64,000 nucleotides of DNA from Stomoxys calcitrans (Eukaryota; Arthropoda; Insecta; Diptera; Muscidae), in contig NC_081553.1 in assembly GCF_963082655.1 (NCBI RefSeq), forward strand, positions 227,677,827-227,741,826. Direction: 5' to 3'. Position numbers and translations under genes: made by a program. Positions 20,640 through 32,145 of the stretch are shown here, piece after piece (the first letter of the stretch is position 1; the number at the start of each line of letters is the position of its first letter). Below the pieces are notes generated by a model. The model was not told the origin of the DNA and made no database searches. It saw nothing but the letters and a program-made list of their open reading frames with translations.

Positions 20640-23042
20640 ACAGTTTTCTTGCAAAAAGTTTGTCTCAGACGCATTTTTCAAGAGGAAAATTTGTCTCAGA
20701 CAAATTTTTCTATAGACACATTTTTCTAGAGAAAAAATTGTCTCAGACACATTTTTCTAGAGAAAAATTTGTCTCAGACACATTTTTCTAGAGAAAAATT
20801 TGTCTCAGATACATTTTTCTATAGAAAAATTTGTCTCAGACACATTTTTCTATAGAAAAATTTGTCTCAGACACATTTTTCTATAGAAAAATTTGTCTCA
20901 GACACATTTTTCTATAGAAAAATTTGTCTCAGACACATTTTTCTATAGAAAAATTTGTCTCAGACACATTTTTCTATAGAAAAATTTGTCTCAGACACAT
21001 TTTTCTATAGAAAAATTTGTCTCAGACACATTTTTCTATAGAAAAATTTGTCTCAGACACATTTTTCTATAGAAAAATTTGTCTCAGACACATTTTTCTA
21101 TAGAAAAATTTGTCTCAGACACATTTTTCTATAGAAAAATTTGTCTCAGACACATTTTTCTATAGAAAAATTTGTCTCAGACACATTTTTCTATAGAAAA
21201 ATTTGTCTCAGACACATTTTTCTATAGAAAAATTTGTCTCAGACACATTTTTCTATAGAAAAATTTGTCTCAGACACATTTTTCTATAGAAAAATTTGTC
21301 TCAGACACATTTTTCTATAGAAAAATTTGTCTCAGACACATTTTTCTATAGAAAAATTTGTCTCAGACTCATTTTTCTATAGAAAAATTTGTCTCAGACA
21401 CATTTTTCTATAGAAAAATTTGTCTCAGACACATTTTTCTATAGAAAAATTTGTCTCAGACACATTTTTTTAGAGAAAAATTTGTCTCAGACACATTTTT
21501 CTATAGAAAAATTTGTCTCAGACACGTTTTTCTATAGAAAAATTTGTCTCAGACACATTTTTCTATAGAAAAATTTGTCTCAGACACATTTTTCTATAGA
21601 AAAAATTTATCTCAGACACATTTGTCTAGGGAAAAAATTGTCTCAGACACATTTTTCTAGAGAAAAAATTGTCTCAGAAACATTTTTCTAGAGAAAAATT
21701 TGTCTCAGACACATTTTTCTATAGAAAAATTTGTCTCAGACACATTTTTTTCTAGAAAAATTTGTTTCAGACACATTTTTCTCTAGAAAAATTTGTCTCA
21801 GACACATTTTTCTATAGAAAAATTTGTCTCAGACACATTTTTCTATAGAAAAATTTGTCTCAGACACATTTTTCTATAGAAAAATTTGTCTCAGACACAT
21901 TTTTCTATAGAAAAATTTGTCTCAGACACATTTTTCTATAGAAAAATTTGTCTCAGACACATTTTTCTATAGAAAAATTTGTCTCAGACACATTTTTCTA
22001 TAGAAAAATTTGTCTCAGACACATTTTTCTAGAGAAAAATTTGTCTCAGACACATTTTTCTAGAGAAAAATTTGTCTCAGACACATTTTTCTAGAGAAAA
22101 ATTTGTCTCAGACACATTTTTCTAGAGAAAAATTTGTCTCAGACACATTTTTCTAGAGAAAAATTTGTCTCTGACACATTTTTCTATAGAAAAATTTGTC
22201 TCAGACACATTTTTCTATAGAAAAATTTTACTGAGACATTTTTTTCTATAGAAAAATTTGTCTCTGACACATTTTTCTATAGAAAAATTTGTCTCAGGTA
22301 CATTTTTCTAGAGAAAAATTTGTCTCAGACACATTTTTCTAGAGAAATATTTGTCTCAGACACATTTTTCTAGAAAAAAATTTTTCTCAGACACATTTTT
22401 CTATAGAAAAATTTGTCTCAGAAACATTTTTCTAGAGAAAAATTTGTCTCAGACACATGTTTCTTAAGAAAAAAATTATCTCACACATTTTTCTAGAGAA
22501 AAATTTGTTTCAGACACATTTTTCTATAGAAAAATTTTTCTCAGACACATTTTTCTATAGAAAAATTTGTCTCAGACACATTTTTCAATAGAAAAATTTG
22601 TCTCAGACACTTTTTTCTGCAGAAAAATGTTTTTCTATAGAAAAATGTGTCTGAGAAAAATTTTTCTATAGAAAAATGTGTCTGAGAAAAATTTTTCTAT
22701 AGAAAAATGTGTCTGAGACAAATTTTTCTCTAGAAAAATGTGTGAGATAATTTTTTTCTTAAGAAACATGTGTCTGAGACAAATTTGTCTCAGACACACT
22801 TTTCTATAGAAAAATTTGTCTCAGACACATTTTTCTATAGAAAAAAAGTTTGTCTCTGACTCATTTTTCTATAGAAAAAAAGTTTGTCTCTGACACATTT
22901 TTCTATAGAAAAAAAGGTTGTCTCTGACACATTTTTCTATAGAAAAATTTTTCTCAGACACATTTTTCTATAGAAAACTTTGTCTCAGACACATTTTTTA
23001 TATAGAAAAATTTTTTCTATAGAAAACTTTGTCTTAGACACA
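20640..23042 (+). repeat. 31-bp satellite, major array
   Basis: About 77 head-to-tail monomers of 31 bp. Each has the 18-bp perfect palindrome ATTTTTCTATAGAAAAAT and the linker GTCTCAGACAC. The central block (about 20820-21460 and 21720-22010) is nearly identical copy to copy. Edge blocks carry a CTAGAG variant (20720-20810, 21640-21700, 22020-22170). Part of it, 22620-22785, is inverted. It starts 170 bases upstream of the receptor ATG. Confidence 0.95.
22441..22798. repeat. Fold-back inside the satellite
   Basis: 22441-22560 and about 22667-22785 are reverse complements with essentially one mismatch, including rare private variants (a CTTAAG core and a shortened monomer). They therefore come from one inverted duplication rather than chance. 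The outer junction, 22769-22798, is a 30-bp perfect palindrome. The inner turn is at the CTGCAG near 22617-22622. Confidence 0.85.
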
Positions 23043-23188
23043 TTTTAGCCAAATCGGACGAGAATTGCCCCCTCTAGAGGCTCAAGAAGTCAAGACCCAA
23101 GATTGGTTTATATGGCAGCTATATCAAAACATGGACCGATTTAGCCCATTTACATTCCCAACCGAATTGCACTAATTAAAAGTATTTG
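23043..23188 (-). repeat. Family A remnant, left of insertion
   Basis: One family A monomer in reverse orientation ('ggacgagaattgccccctct', 'atggcagctatatcaaaac'). It joins the satellite directly on its left. Its continuation is at 23734. Confidence 0.8.
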
Positions 23189-23733
23189 TCATTGAGCTCG
23201 TCTCGAAAGAGAAACAAAAAAAAATTTGAAAATTTAATGATCTCGCCCTAGCACGCAAAAAACTTAAAAAAATTAAAAATTCGGCAATGCCCGGCCAGGA
23301 TTCGAACCTGGGCACACGGAGCGACAGCGAGTGCCATTGCCGTTGTCTTGGCGTTCGAGGCCATCAATGCAGCTTCCAACAGATGAACAAAATCATGTAT
23401 AGTACGGAAGAAGTGTAATTTGTCACTGAAAGAATGTCTGTCACTACACAAAAATACATGCATTGGGAAAAGTACAGCTAATAAGCAGGGTTGTCGAGTG
23501 TGGTTAATGTGATAATTGTATCATAGATGCGTTTTCGCTATTAATACGATTTAAATACAACATACCAACGCACGGCCCTTGAAGCCATTATATCTAATGT
23601 GGTTGAAAAGTCTTCTAACCAAAGACGAAACTCATCCCATAGTAGTTGGTGTGTTGCTATCTTTGGCTTTCCTTTTCCATTTGCATCTCCGATCATTGAG
23701 CTCGTCTCGATAGAGAAACCTACAAAAATTTAA
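23189..23733. mobile_element. 545-bp insertion with 27-bp direct terminal repeats
   Basis: It splits family A between 'agtatttg' and 'gcaaaatttcaag', which are contiguous in other copies. It begins at 23189-23215 and, near its end, repeats the same 27 bp at 23693-23719 with one mismatch (core 'attgagctcgtctcga'). Inside, on the minus strand near 23308-23298, is a B-box-like ggttcgaatcc with a stable T-arm, but no complete tRNA. It is unclassified and could be a small tRNA-derived or terminal-repeat element. Confidence 0.6.
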
Positions 23734-23937
23734 GCAAAATTTCAAGCGGCTAGCTTTACTCCTTCGAAAGTTAGCTTGATTTAGACAGACAGACGGACGG
23801 ACATGGCTAGATCGACTTAAAATGACATGAGGATCAAGAATATATGTACCTTATGGGGTCTCAGACGCATATTTCGAGGAGTTACAAACAGAATGACGAA
23901 ATTAGTATACCCCCATGCTATGGTGGAAGCTCACTTC
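23734..23937 (-). repeat. Family A hairpin end, right of insertion
   Basis: The resumed family A copy: 'caagcggctagctttactcc', the (GACA/CGGA)n tract near 23788-23803, and the hairpin end 'cccccatgctatggtgg' near 23911-23927. Confidence 0.85.
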
Positions 23938-24940
23938 CTACTTCAATAACGATTTTCAGAGCTTGCCATGAGTTTCCATTCTAGACTAAGTAGAATATAA
24001 TTGCTCACAAAATACGCAATCAAATTCTTACAAAAATATCTGATACATTTAAAAGATTACATCCCATTTTTGGTTTTGAGGTTAAAATCGCCCTCCCAGC
24101 AAAGATAAGATCTCAGCCACATAATAATGATAATAAGTAGTTACGAATTTCTTGTAATCATTTGTATTAAATAATCGATTATTGCCATAGTATTGTGTTT
24201 TATTACCAATCTGCCCTCTGCCACGAGAAGGCGAAGAAAATGTTTAATACAGGCCTGTTTTTGGTGGGTTCTCTTTTTTCTGCAGCCATTAAACGTTTTT
24301 TGACTCGTTTTTGTTTTTTTGGTCTACCTTCGTAATGGGTAATTGTATCTGCCCAGCAGGTCATTAAATGATGATCTTGAACTATTATTCACGGTCCGTC
24401 TGGACGTGACTAACAATGGCAAGCAATCATGAAATAAATATAAGCACAAGTTAACAATTTTCGGTGAGCAGACCAAAAAAACGAAAGAAGAAAAAATTCT
24501 ACCCAAAAACATGGCTTTAAACAACCAACCACACAATGTTGTAAGCAACAATGATCAGCTCAGATTGTACTGTCTGCAGCATCATCATCATCATCATCAT
24601 AATTAGGGTTTTGATAGTTGGTTACCTGCTTATTTGGAATGATTTTACAAAACCCACCCAAACCCATTTAAGCCTTGAGCAAGCTGGAATGCCAGTTACT
24701 GGGTTAGGCAAAGAATTTTTTCCAAACATTGTTGTGTTAAAGGCAGCAGCACTACAGGGGTTAATTGTAATAGTTTCAACTTTCAATGAGTTTAATCTAT
24801 TAATTCTGCTCAATTACAAAACTTTTTTGGCTGAAGGCGATTTTTGTGTTACAATGTATCACAAATGTTGATGAATACTGTTGGAGGTTTGAAAGAAGTA
24901 AAAACGCACCAAGCTCATCTATTATATAACAAGTAAAAAG
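23938..24940. other. Non-repetitive DNA
   Basis: Contains a (CAT)n run near 24580-24600. The frame 24551-24871 (106 codons) begins in that microsatellite and shows no family features, so no gene is called. Confidence 0.45.
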
Positions 24941-25866
24941 GCGTTAAGTTCGACCGGGCCGAACTTTGGATACCCACCACCTCGGGTAATGTAAACCACC
25001 TTTCATCAAATTCCGGTGTAAATTGTATACCTTATGTCTCATAGCAGTTTTATCGAAATATGTTCCGATTTGGACCAAATACTAATCGGTACAAGTCATT
25101 GTTCAATTGTGTATAACAAAATATTGGTCATTTTATAGGCTATAACTAAAAGTTAACCGATCTGAACCATATGCGACACGGATGTTGAAAAGCCTAACAC
25201 AACAAACTGACCCAAAATTCAGCAAAATCGGATAATAAATGTGGCTTTTATGGGCCCAAAACCTTCAATCGTGAGATCGGTCTATATGGCAGCTATATCC
25301 AAATCTGAACCGATCAGGGCGAAATTAACGAACGATGTCGAGGGGCCTAACATAACTCACTGTCCCAAATTTCAGCAAAATCGGATAATAAATGTGGCTT
25401 ATATGGGCCTAAGACCCTCAATCGGAGGACCGGTCTATATGGCAGCTATACTCAAATCTGAACCCATCTGGGCCAAATTGACGAAAGATGTCGACGAGCC
25501 TAACACAACTCATTGTCCCAAATTTCATCAAAATCGGATAATAAATGCGGCTTATATGGGCCTAAGACCCTAAATCGGCGGATCGGTCTATATGGGGGCT
25601 ATATCAAGATTAGTCCGATATAGGCCATCTTCGAACTTAACCTGCTTATGAACAAAAAAAGAATGTGTGCTAAATTTCAGCTCAATGTCTCTATTTTTAA
25701 AGACTGTAGCGAGATTTCAACAGACAGACGAACAGATGGAAGGACATGTCCAGATCGTCTTAGATTTTTACGCTGATCAAGAATATATATACTTTATAGG
25801 GTCGAAAATGGATATTTCGGAATGACAAAATGAATATACTCCCATCATTCGGTGGTGGGTATAAAA
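24941..25866 (-). repeat. Family B repeat, complete copy
   Basis: The left end has the palindrome TTCGACCGGGCCGAA (about 24949-24963) and 'ggatacccaccacc'. Four tandem monomers follow, then the decayed (CAGA/CGAA)n tract near 25719-25735. The right end is 'actcccatcattcggtggtg' with 'ggtataaa'. Confidence 0.85.
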
Positions 25867-27125
25867 ACGCCAGATTTTGGAGATGCGTGCACCGATTTAA
25901 GTGCCAATTTGTATACCACCTTATGGTACCACAGAAACATTAAATAGGTAAAAATTTTTGGGGTCAAATAACCTGGGGGGACGCCCCATCCCAAAACTTC
26001 ACCAAACAGACATATTGGAGTATTATTTCAATATGGGGCTCAAATGAAAGGTATTCGGGAGAAGATTTCAAATCTGGCATACAAAATAAAATCGAAGTAT
26101 AGAGAGTCACGCCTCCCCTCAAAAACGCCAATAGCCCCCAACCCAAAAACTTCCCCAAACAGACATATTGGACGTTTAATTCAATATGGGGCTCAAATGA
26201 AAGGTATTTGGGAGAAGATTTCGAATCTGACATACAAAATCAGATCGAAGTATAGAGGGTCACGCCACCCCTCAAATGAGCCATTAGTCCCATAATGACT
26301 ATGCTATGACTATGACTATGTTTGGCTGAAGCGATTTTCTTAAATTTTTCACGTTTGTCTGGAAGGAAACTATGCTATACGATTTTTAGATATCGGTTGG
26401 AGGCGAACCCTCCCCTTACCCCCTTACCCCATGGGGACAATATGGATATCAAATGAAAGCTATTATGGACTAGAAAACTAATATGTTATTAAAATTTGGG
26501 TCCAAGTACCCAGCGGGCCCCCCATCCCCAAAACTACTCTAAACAGATATATTCGAAGTTTATGTCAAAATGGGACTCAAATGAAAAGTATTGGCAGTAG
26601 ATTACAAATATGGCTTAAAACATTAGGTCCAAGTAATGGGAGGTCGCCCACCCCCAAATATGGGGGTATGGGCATATTAGCCGACCATGGCTATATGGGA
26701 CTCAAATGAAAGGTATTTGAGAGTAGATTACGAATATGACATTAAGATTTGCGTTCAAGTCTAGGTGGCGCTTTCCTCCTAGAGATACGTCAAATGGGTT
26801 ATTTGACCCATTAAGACAATATGGGACTCAAATGAAAGGTATTTGAGAGTAGAAAACGAATTTGGAGCCAAGTGTTTTGGAGTAAGCCCTAAAGCATTCT
26901 TATAAAATGAACTTCATTTTCGTTGGGAATAAAGAACGAATTTGATATCTATTCTCGGTGGCCGCCCCAGCCCCATAACACCCTCCAAACGGTTCATATA
27001 TACCGGCCATGGCATTATGGGGGTCAAATTAAAGGCATTTGAAAGTGCATCATGAATTTGATATCCATATTTGAGACGAAATGTCTGAGGTGCCATCCCT
27101 CCCCTAAGGAAGAACATTACCCTAA
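25867..27125 (+). repeat. Family D tandem repeat
   Basis: Same monomer phrases as 16613-17794 ('caaatgaaaggtattcggga', 'tccaagtacccagcggg'), about a dozen degenerate units. The array follows directly on the hairpin end of a family B copy. Confidence 0.75.
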
Positions 27126-27139
27126 GGAAGAACATTACC

Positions 27140-27412
27140 ACCACGAAGCGAGAAGGGGCAATTTCTCACACACCAATGAGTGCTTTCCGATTCAAGTTAA
27201 AACTCAATGATAAGGGACCTTTTTTTATAGCCGACTCCGAACGGCGTCCCGCAGTGCGACACCTCTTTGGGCAAAATATTTTAAATGACCATGCATGGCA
27301 TTGTTCCTCGCAAATATCGCCAACATTAAGAGGGGACTATCACCGCTTTGTCCGATGTTCTCGCCAGGATTCGAACGCATTCAGCCTCATAGGCTACAAT
27401 GGCACGAATTCG
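27140..27412 (-). mobile_element. Diverged SINE copy
   Basis: Read on the minus strand it has a B-box-like element at about 27378-27368 (gcgttcgaatcc) and the SINE body phrases matching 46659-46980. Both ends are eroded. Confidence 0.7.
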
Positions 27413-27512
27413 ATATCCGCATTCAGGGTGAAGTGTGGCCAACCTAAAAAAATATTAGAGAGTTAAAGAAGGCGCAGCGGAGCTGGTCCGGTTCGGCTAG
27501 TTTTCCATAAAA

Positions 27513-27749
27513 TTGGGTTGCCCAAAAAGTAATTGCGGATTTTTTAAAAGAAAGTAAATGCATTTTTAATAAAAATTAGAATGAACTTTAATCAAATATA
27601 CTTTTTTAAAACTTTTTTCCTATAGCAAGGTAGAAGTAACAGCTGATAACTGACAGAAGAAAGAATGCAATTACAGAGTCACAAGCTGTGAAAAAATTTG
27701 TCAACGCCGACTATATGAAAAATCCGCAATTACTTTTTGGGCAACCCAA
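27513..27749 (-). mobile_element. Mariner-type MITE, copy 3
   Basis: 237 bp with the same termini and orientation as copy 2. The right flank is TA but the left flank reads AA, so one side of the target duplication has mutated. Confidence 0.9.
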
Positions 27750-27751
27750 TA

Positions 27752-28582
27752 TTTGTATTTTCTTGTCTTGACAAGCTCCTCAAGCCTTGACCTTAAAACT
27801 TAGGAAGTTCTATGAAACCTTCTACCTAATCTTCACAAAAAAACCTTGCCCCGACCTTTTTATAATTGGAATTGAATTGAATTTGTAGCCTTTCATGACA
27901 ATTGTATTTCACAGAAATTGAGATCACTTAGTTTCTTCCACATTAATTAAATGCGTCATAGAAAAAATTTGAAAAGCAAAATAAAATGCCAAAAATTAAA
28001 ATGTCATTTGATTTGAACGATGTGTTCAAAGGAAATTATTATTATTATTATGGTTTATTAATTTATTTACATTTTTACAAATTGACCAATCGATATCTGA
28101 ATAATTGCATTCGTCAAAACGTCAACGATTGCCAATTACCATTAAGGTTTTCAGTTTGCTTAACCAATTGACCGACAGAACAATTTTCCCCCCAGCACAA
28201 TACAACAACAAAGTTGAAATCATGAAAATACCTTAATTGCAGAAATGAAAGAGAATTATTTTATGCAATTATTTGCTAATAGTATGCATAATACAGTTTA
28301 ATGGCAATTTGCTGTTTATTGAACAAGAAACAACTTTGTTATTCATAAATGCGAGGGCACATTTTGAATAGGGGTTGCAGGTGTTTTTTTTTTTCCTATC
28401 ATAACTTTTAATATATGTCAAGGTTTAGAAATAGAAATATTAGACTATATAGGTATTGTACTTATGTAGGCTATATAAATATTCTGGTGACACAAATGGA
28501 ACTATTCACCGCATGTTTTAAAAACTAAGGTCATTTTTCATTTTATAATATTTTGTGATTAATTTTTCGAATTAGTTACCTA
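27752..28582. other. AT-rich non-repetitive DNA
   Basis: Contains a short (ATT)n run near 28037-28051 and a cluster of homeodomain/POU-like words (ATGCAATTA, TATGCATAAT, AATTA) near 28240-28330. No coding frame could be supported. Confidence 0.45.
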
Positions 28583-28903
28583 ATGCAAAATTTGACCATA
28601 AACATTCCACAAAGGAACAGGGGCAAACTTCACACATATCAATGAGTGCTGTCCGATTCAACTTTTAAACCCAATGATAAGGGACCACCCACTGCGAACG
28701 GTGTGCCGCAGTGCCACACCTTTTTGGGAAGAAGTTTTTACATGGCTGCCATACCAAATGGCATAGTACCTCACAAATGTCGCCAGCATTAGGAGGAGAA
28801 AACCACCGCCGATAACTTTTTTTCTGATGTTCTCGGCAGGATTCGAACCCAGGCATTCTGAGTCATTGGCGGAGAGACTAACCTCTGCACTACGGTGTCC
28901 CCT
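28583..28903 (-). mobile_element. tRNA-derived SINE, nearly full length
   Basis: On the minus strand it begins 'ggacaccgtagtgcagaggt' (A box). A B box (gggttcgaatcc) follows at about 28850-28839, then the same body as 46659-46980. Both Pol III boxes look intact. No clear target duplication could be found by eye. Confidence 0.8.
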
Positions 28904-28978
28904 TCCGCTCGCTTTACACAAAAATATCATATTTTGAATGCCTAACAGCACAGTGGGATAGAATCTAAAATAGCTAGA

Positions 28979-30300
28979 AACATGTTACAGCGTGCTAAGT
29001 TCGACCGAATCTTATGTACCCTCCATCAGGGATCGCATTTGTCGAGTTCTTTGCGCGGTATCTCTTTTTGGGCAAACAAAGAATAATGAGAACGAAGTGT
29101 TATACTATTGGAGCTGTATAAAGTTGTAGTCTGATTCGGACCATAAATGAATTGAATGTTGAAGACCATAGTAGAAGTCTTTGCGCAATATTTTAGTCCA
29201 TTCGGATAAGAATTGCGCCTTGTAGGGACTCAAGAAGCAAAAATCGGGAGATCGGTTTACATGGGAGCTGTAAGAAGGTATATCGATCGATTCAGACCAT
29301 AGTGGACACGTATATTGAAGATCATGGAAGAAGAGGTGATACTAAATTTCAGCCAAATCGGACAATAATTACGCCCTCTGGAGGCTCAAGAAGTCAAGAT
29401 CCCTGATCGGTTTATATGGCAGCTATATCAGGTTATGCATTGATTTGCGCCATACTTAGCACAGTTGGTGAAAATCATAACAAAACTTTCCATGCAAAAT
29501 TTCAGCCAAATCGGATAAGAATTGCGCCCCCTAGCGACTCGAGAAGCCAAGATCCAATATGGGTTTATATGGCAGCTATATCAGGTTATAGACCGATTTA
29601 AAAAATACTTAGCATAGTTGTTAAAAGTCCTAACGAAACACCTCATTACAAATTCCAGCCAAATCGGATAAGAATTTCGCCCACAAGTGGCTCAAGAAGT
29701 CAAGATTCAAGATCCGTTTATATGGCAGCTATATCAGGTTATAGACCGATTTGAACCATACTTATCATAGTTGTTAAAAGTCCTAAATTAACACGTCGTG
29801 CAAAATTTCAACCATATTGGATAGGAATTGCGCCCTCTAGAGGCTCAAGAAGTCAAAATCCCAGATCGGTTTGTATGACAGCTATATCAGGTTATGGACC
29901 AATTTCAACCATATTTAGCAAAGTCATAACAAAACACCTCATTTCAAATTTCAACAAAATCGGATAAAAATTGGGCCCTCTAGAGGCTCAAGAAGTCAAG
30001 TGGTATCTTGACTTCTGGAGCCTCTAGAGGGCGCAATTATTTTTCGATTTGGCTGAAACTTTGTACAACAGCTTCGTCCATGACCTTCAACATACGTATT
30101 AAATATGTTCTGAAGCGGTTTTTCGGCTGATACAGCTCCCATATAAACCAATTACCCAATTTTACTTCTTGAGCCCCTTAAGGTCAGAAAGCATATCACA
30201 ATTGGCTGAAATTTTACATAATGACTTGGTTTTCAACATTCACCTCAATTGTGGTACGAATCGGACCATAAGTTGATATACCTCTAGTAGCATAGTAATT
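28979..30300. repeat. Family A repeat with internal inversion
   Basis: Starts as a reverse copy (decayed palindrome near 28998-29010) with about six monomers. At 30000 the orientation flips and a forward copy runs to about 30300. The junction is a 26-bp stem with one mismatch (29975-30000 and 30007-30032) around a 6-base loop. Confidence 0.8.
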
Positions 30301-31895
30301 TTTATACCCTACACCACTACTGTGGTACAGGGTATTATAACTTAGTGAATTAGTTTGTAACACCCAAAAGGATGAGAGATAGACACATTGATAGAGTATA
30401 CCGATGGACTCAGAATCACTTTCTGATTCGATTAAGCTATGTCCGTCTGTCTGTCTGTCTGTCCGTCTGTCTATATTAATTTGTGTACAAACTACAGGTC
30501 GCAATTTTCATCCGATCGTCTTTAAATTTGGTACAGGAATGTTTTTCGGCCTAGAAACGAAGCCTATTGAAATTGGAAAAAAATCGGTTCAGATTTGGAT
30601 ATAGCTCCCATATATATGTTTGTTCGATTTCCAGTAATAGTGCAATAAAATGGTCGTTTGTTAACCGATTTTCTCGAAATTTGGCAGGAAGGTTTTTCTT
30701 ATGACTTCCGATATTATAGGAGAATTTCATAGAAATCGGTTCAGATTTGGATATAGCTCCCATATATATGTTCATCCGATTTGCAGTAATACTGCAATAA
30801 AATGGTCATTTGTTAACCGATTCTCTCGAAATTTGGCAGGAATGATTTTCTAATGACTCTCGACATTACTGGTGAATTTCATGGAAATCGGTTCAGATTT
30901 GGATAAAGCTCCCATATATATGTTCATCCGATTTGCAGTAATACTGCAATCATATGGTCATTTATTACCTGATTCTCTTGAAATTTGGCAGGAAGGATTT
31001 TCTTGTGACTTTTGACATTACAGGTAAATTTCATAGAAATCGGTTCAGATTTGTATATAGCTCCCATATATATGTTCATCCGATTTGCAGTAAAACTGCA
31101 ATAAAATGGTCATTTGTTACCCGATTCTCTTGAAATTTGACAGGCAGGATTTTCTAATGATTTTCTCGACATTATAGGAGAATTTCATAGAAATCGGTTC
31201 AGATTTGGATATAGCTCCCATATATATGTTCATCCGATTTGCAGTAATACTGCAATAAAATGATCATTTGTTACCCGATTCTCTTGAAATTTGGCAGGAA
31301 GGATTTCCTCTTGACTCTCGACATTACTGGTGAATTTCATAGAAATCGGTTCATATTTAGATATAGCTGTTATATATGTATATCATCCGATTTTCACTTC
31401 TGGAGCCACTGCAAGAACATTTTTTGACCAATCTTGCCAAAATTTTGCACAACGCTTTTCTCGACGAGTACCATATTATCAAATTTTGGGGTAATTTGCA
31501 ATAATGTTGTCATTTGTGAACAGTTCGAAAATATTTGCACGTTTTCTTTTACCCTTTGTTTACCTAAAATGAGATATTGGGAATAGAACTCCACAAATGC
31601 GATCCATGGTGGAAGGTATATATTGGGTTGCCCAAAAAGTAATTGCGGATTTTTCATATAGTGGGCGTTGACAAATTTTTTCACAGCTTGTGACTCTGTA
31701 ATTGTATTCTTTCTCTGTCAGTTATCAGCTGTTACTTTTAGCATGCTTTAGAAAAAAAGTGTAAAAAAGTATATTTGATTAAAGGTCATTCTAAGCTTCA
31801 TTAAAAATGCATTTACTTTCTTTTAAAAAATCCGCAATTACTTTTTGGGCAACCCAATAAAATTCGGCCCGGCCGAACTTAGCACGCATTTACTT
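30301..31895 (+). repeat. Family E repeat with family A end
   Basis: Starts with a strong hairpin, 'tataccctacaccac' pairing with 'gtggtacagggtat' (about 30304-30338). It has a (CTGT)n tract near 30441-30470 and about five monomers of roughly 152 bp ('atatagctcccatatatatg'). The last 300 bases are family A type, ending in TTCGGCCCGGCCGAA near 31862-31877. A MITE sits inside the end at 31623. Confidence 0.8.
31623..31857 (+). mobile_element. Mariner-type MITE, copy 4 (nested)
   Basis: 235 bp, flanked by TA on both sides, inserted in the 'ggtatata' just before the palindromic end of the family E/A copy. It is therefore younger than that element. Confidence 0.92.
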
Positions 31896-32145
31896 TTTTT
31901 TTATTTTTTTAGTTAGTAATTTCAAAACACTACTCACTTAATTCTCTTATTTACCATTTTTCCACAAATTATGATTTTGATGACCCATATAACTCCTTGC
32001 AGGTGTAACACCCTTTTCAAATATTCACTTTATAGCATGAACAGTTATCTTTCATATGCCGTTTAAATCATTCAGTTATCTTAATTGGTTCAAAAGATAT
32101 GATTTTGCCACGAAAAAACCCAAATTGCGCCACTGTGCGTCGTCA
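31896..32145. other. Short non-repetitive stretch
   Basis: AT-rich spacer between the family E/A copy and a LINE fragment. Nothing recognisable. Confidence 0.4.

Noticed and set aside
20640..23042. CRISPR-like array of short regular repeats
   Set aside because: The 31-bp units are contiguous with no unique spacers, and the window is eukaryotic. It is a satellite.
23283..23345. tRNA gene on the minus strand
   Set aside because: Only the T-arm folds well. The outer pairing (cggcaatg with cattgccg) closes a 61-base structure too short for a tRNA.
24551..24871. 106-codon ORF with an Ile run
   Set aside because: The Ile run is the (CAT)n microsatellite read in frame. No other support.
25241..25573. 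110-codon protein with internal repeats
   Set aside because: The repeat 'SVYMAAISKSEPI' is just the family B monomer in frame. Equivalent frames occur in every array.
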